Positions 21,507-22,839 of a stretch of 22,839 nt of DNA are shown piece after piece (positions within the stretch are counted from its first letter, which is position 1; each line of letters opens with the position of its first letter). The stretch is from the NCBI GenBank assembly GCA_958447915.1, contig CAUDCB010000010.1, positions 1 through 22,839 of the forward strand, read 5' to 3'. The notes under the pieces were generated by a model that saw only the letters and a list, made by a program, of their open reading frames with translations, was not told the origin of the DNA and made no database searches. The translations under genes and the position numbers were made by a program. Source of the stretch: an uncultured Collinsella sp. (GTDB lineage: Bacteria > Actinomycetota > Coriobacteriia > Coriobacteriales > Coriobacteriaceae).

Positions 21507-22736
21507 ATGGATCGAAACGAACTCGACCCCAGCGTCCCCAGCGCCACGGAGGTCAAGAAGATTCCCCTCATCATTAAGGTGTACGCCGTCCTGTGCATCC
21601 TATCCGGCGTGGGCACACTCCCGTCGGTCGGCGCCTTTATGTGGCAGGTCATCACCGCGCTTATCAACGGCAACGCCGCCGAAAAGCTCGGCGACAATAT
21701 GCTGGTCTCGGTTGGACTCATCGTCGCCGGCATCATGCTCTCTGCGGCAAGTGCCGTCATCCTGATCATCTTTGGCCTGGACCTTATCAAAAACCAGCGC
21801 CGCAACGCCGCCCGCCTGTCCTACATCCTTATTGCATTCACCGTCGTCGAGCTTTTGGTCGACGTGATGCTCCAGGGCATCGGGCCCTTCCTGCTGCGTC
21901 CCGCGATCCAGCTCGGCATCCTCGTTGCACTTTCGGCAACCGTCGACCCCACGCTGCGCCAGGAGCGCGAACTGCAGCGCCGCCTGCAGGAGATGCTCGA
22001 CCGTGACGCCGCGGCGGAGGGCATGCTCGGCCGCGATGAAACCGGCGAGGGCTACATCAAGCTCAACTACTTCAACCTGTTCTGGGTATTCTTCGTCTGC
22101 TGCGTGCTCGGCCTGATCGCCGAGGACATCTGGCATATGACAGTCGACGACCCGGGCGTCTACCAGAACCGCGCCGGCATGCTGTTTGGTCCCTTCAGCC
22201 CCATCTATGGCTTTGGCGCCGTACTCATGACCATGGTGCTCAACCGCTTCTATAAAAAGAACCCCATCATCATTTTCCTGGTAAGCGCTGTGCTCGGTGC
22301 GAGCTTTGAGGTGTTCGTGGGCTGGTTTATGCAGACCTCATTTGGCGTGGTCTCGTGGAGCTACTCGCACATGAAGCTGTTCGGCATGCCCGACCCACTC
22401 GCCGTCCTTACGGGCGGACGCACCTGCACGGGCTTTGCCTGCCTGTGGGGCCTGGGTGGCCTTATCTGGATCAAGCTGCTGTTGCCGAGGCTGCTCAAGC
22501 TCATCAACATGATTCCGTGGAAGAGTCGCTACTCGGCTACCGTCATCTTTACCGTCATTATGCTGGTCGACGGCGTCATGACGCTGCAGTCGCTCGACTA
22601 CTGGTACCAGCGCGTCAACGGCACGGAGCCGGATATTCCCGTCGCGCAGTTCTACGGCAAGTATTTCGATAACGACTACATGGAGAACCGCTTCCAGAGC
22701 ATGACCATGAGTCCCAAGGATGCGACGCGCGTGTAG
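21507..22736 (+). CDS. Multi-spanning membrane protein, CmpB-like putative ABC transporter permease family
   Basis: A 409-residue polytopic membrane protein. The N-terminal half has about four hydrophobic segments (about 20-48, 64-92, 103-123, 130-145), followed by a charged cytoplasmic loop (RQERELQRRLQEMLDRDAA). The C-terminal half matches the 'putative ABC transporter permease' (CmpB-type) family: FWVFFVCCVLGLIAEDIWHM, NRAGMLFGPFSPIYGFGAVL, VLGASFEVFVGWFMQ and GGRTCTGFACLWGLGG. The family name is a database label; no ATPase or binding protein gene is adjacent and function is unproven. The ATG at 21507 is preceded by AAAGG with 6-base spacing. It is divergent from purF and ends 22 bases before a strong terminator. 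Confidence 0.87.
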   Translation: MDRNELDPSVPSATEVKKIPLIIKVYAVLCILSGVGTLPSVGAFMWQVITALINGNAAEKLGDNMLVSVGLIVAGIMLSAASAVILIIFGLDLIKNQRRNAARLSYILIAFTVVELLVDVMLQGIGPFLLRPAIQLGILVALSATVDPTLRQERELQRRLQEMLDRDAAAEGMLGRDETGEGYIKLNYFNLFWVFFVCCVLGLIAEDIWHMTVDDPGVYQNRAGMLFGPFSPIYGFGAVLMTMVLNRFYKKNPIIIFLVSAVLGASFEVFVGWFMQTSFGVVSWSYSHMKLFGMPDPLAVLTGGRTCTGFACLWGLGGLIWIKLLLPRLLKLINMIPWKSRYSATVIFTVIMLVDGVMTLQSLDYWYQRVNGTEPDIPVAQFYGKYFDNDYMENRFQSMTMSPKDATRV

Positions 22737-22757
22737 CGCCCACCGCGCCCAAAACAC

Positions 22758-22800
22758 AAAATGCCCGCCGGTATCACACGTACCGGCGGGCATTTTTATA
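22758..22800 (+). terminator. Strong bidirectional intrinsic terminator
   Basis: A perfect 16-bp stem (22758-22773 with 22781-22796) closes a 7-base loop, TCACACG. A T-rich tail follows on both strands (TTTTTATAAAC on plus; TTTTGTGTTTTG on minus). The bidirectional form suggests a convergent gene beyond the right edge. Confidence 0.9.
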
Positions 22801-22839
22801 AACGAGCCTTCTATCGACGCAAGCCTCTACGCCTCGCGC

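Noticed and set aside
22827..22839. C-terminus of a minus-strand gene ending at 22827 (Arg-Glu-Ala-stop)
   Set aside because: Only four codons are inside the window. The bidirectional terminator makes it possible, but it cannot be supported.
1..22839. CRISPR arrays, insertion sequences, integrases or transposases
   Set aside because: No regularly spaced direct repeats and no transposase or recombinase motifs were seen anywhere in the window; the only repeats are short palindromic ones.

Overview
The window looks like a chromosomal segment from a high-GC, gut-type actinomycete of the class Coriobacteriia, most likely Collinsella or a close relative. This is inferred from codon use, a Bacillus-type iron-sulfur PurF, a purF-purM-purN order, and short GGGAC/GGCAG-type palindromic repeats between genes; no 16S or marker search was possible. 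Base composition looks somewhat less GC-rich in the middle (about 3.5-17.5 kb) than in the housekeeping flanks, judged by eye only.

Left flank (1-3.5 kb, all minus strand): a YqeY/GatB-like protein and a membrane-anchored parvulin foldase (PrsA/SurA type), an orphan PTS EIIA protein whose last residues are encoded by a palindromic repeat, and a toxin-antitoxin pair (RelB/DinJ-type antitoxin plus PIN-domain toxin, 4-bp ATGA overlap) with its own promoter.

Centre (3.5-17.2 kb): an envelope-associated island. A minus-strand operon runs from an SPFH protein with three C-terminal zinc ribbons (8639) through a four-helix membrane protein, a TFIIB-type zinc-ribbon protein and a coiled-coil/helical-repeat membrane protein to a 63-residue acidic protein, ending in a structured 3' region and a strong terminator (3490-3525). 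It resembles the Bacillus ydjGHI module, but no PspA-like gene is present. Around it are four membrane proteins that each begin with the same short CxxC...CxxC ribbon: 9023-10516, 10666-11283, 14308-15927 and 15929-17146. Three have a disordered linker, one transmembrane helix and different outer domains (two with DxD/NxDGxxE motifs, one DUF3298/RsiV-like); the fourth has a multi-helix membrane domain. Between them, on the plus strand, lie a zinc-finger/HTH putative regulator and a DUF234-type AAA ATPase with a nuclease-like C-terminus, the latter preceded by a symmetrical 48-bp repeat. A degenerate tRNA-Ser-like sequence sits just upstream of the SPFH promoter. A working model is zinc-ribbon membrane sensors or adaptors feeding an SPFH membrane scaffold under envelope stress. 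That model is inference.

Right flank (17.2-22.8 kb): a short region with a G9 tract and a small candidate ORF, the purine genes purF, purM and purN (minus strand) with a near-perfect terminator, and a plus-strand multi-spanning membrane protein of the CmpB-like putative ABC permease family with a strong terminator.
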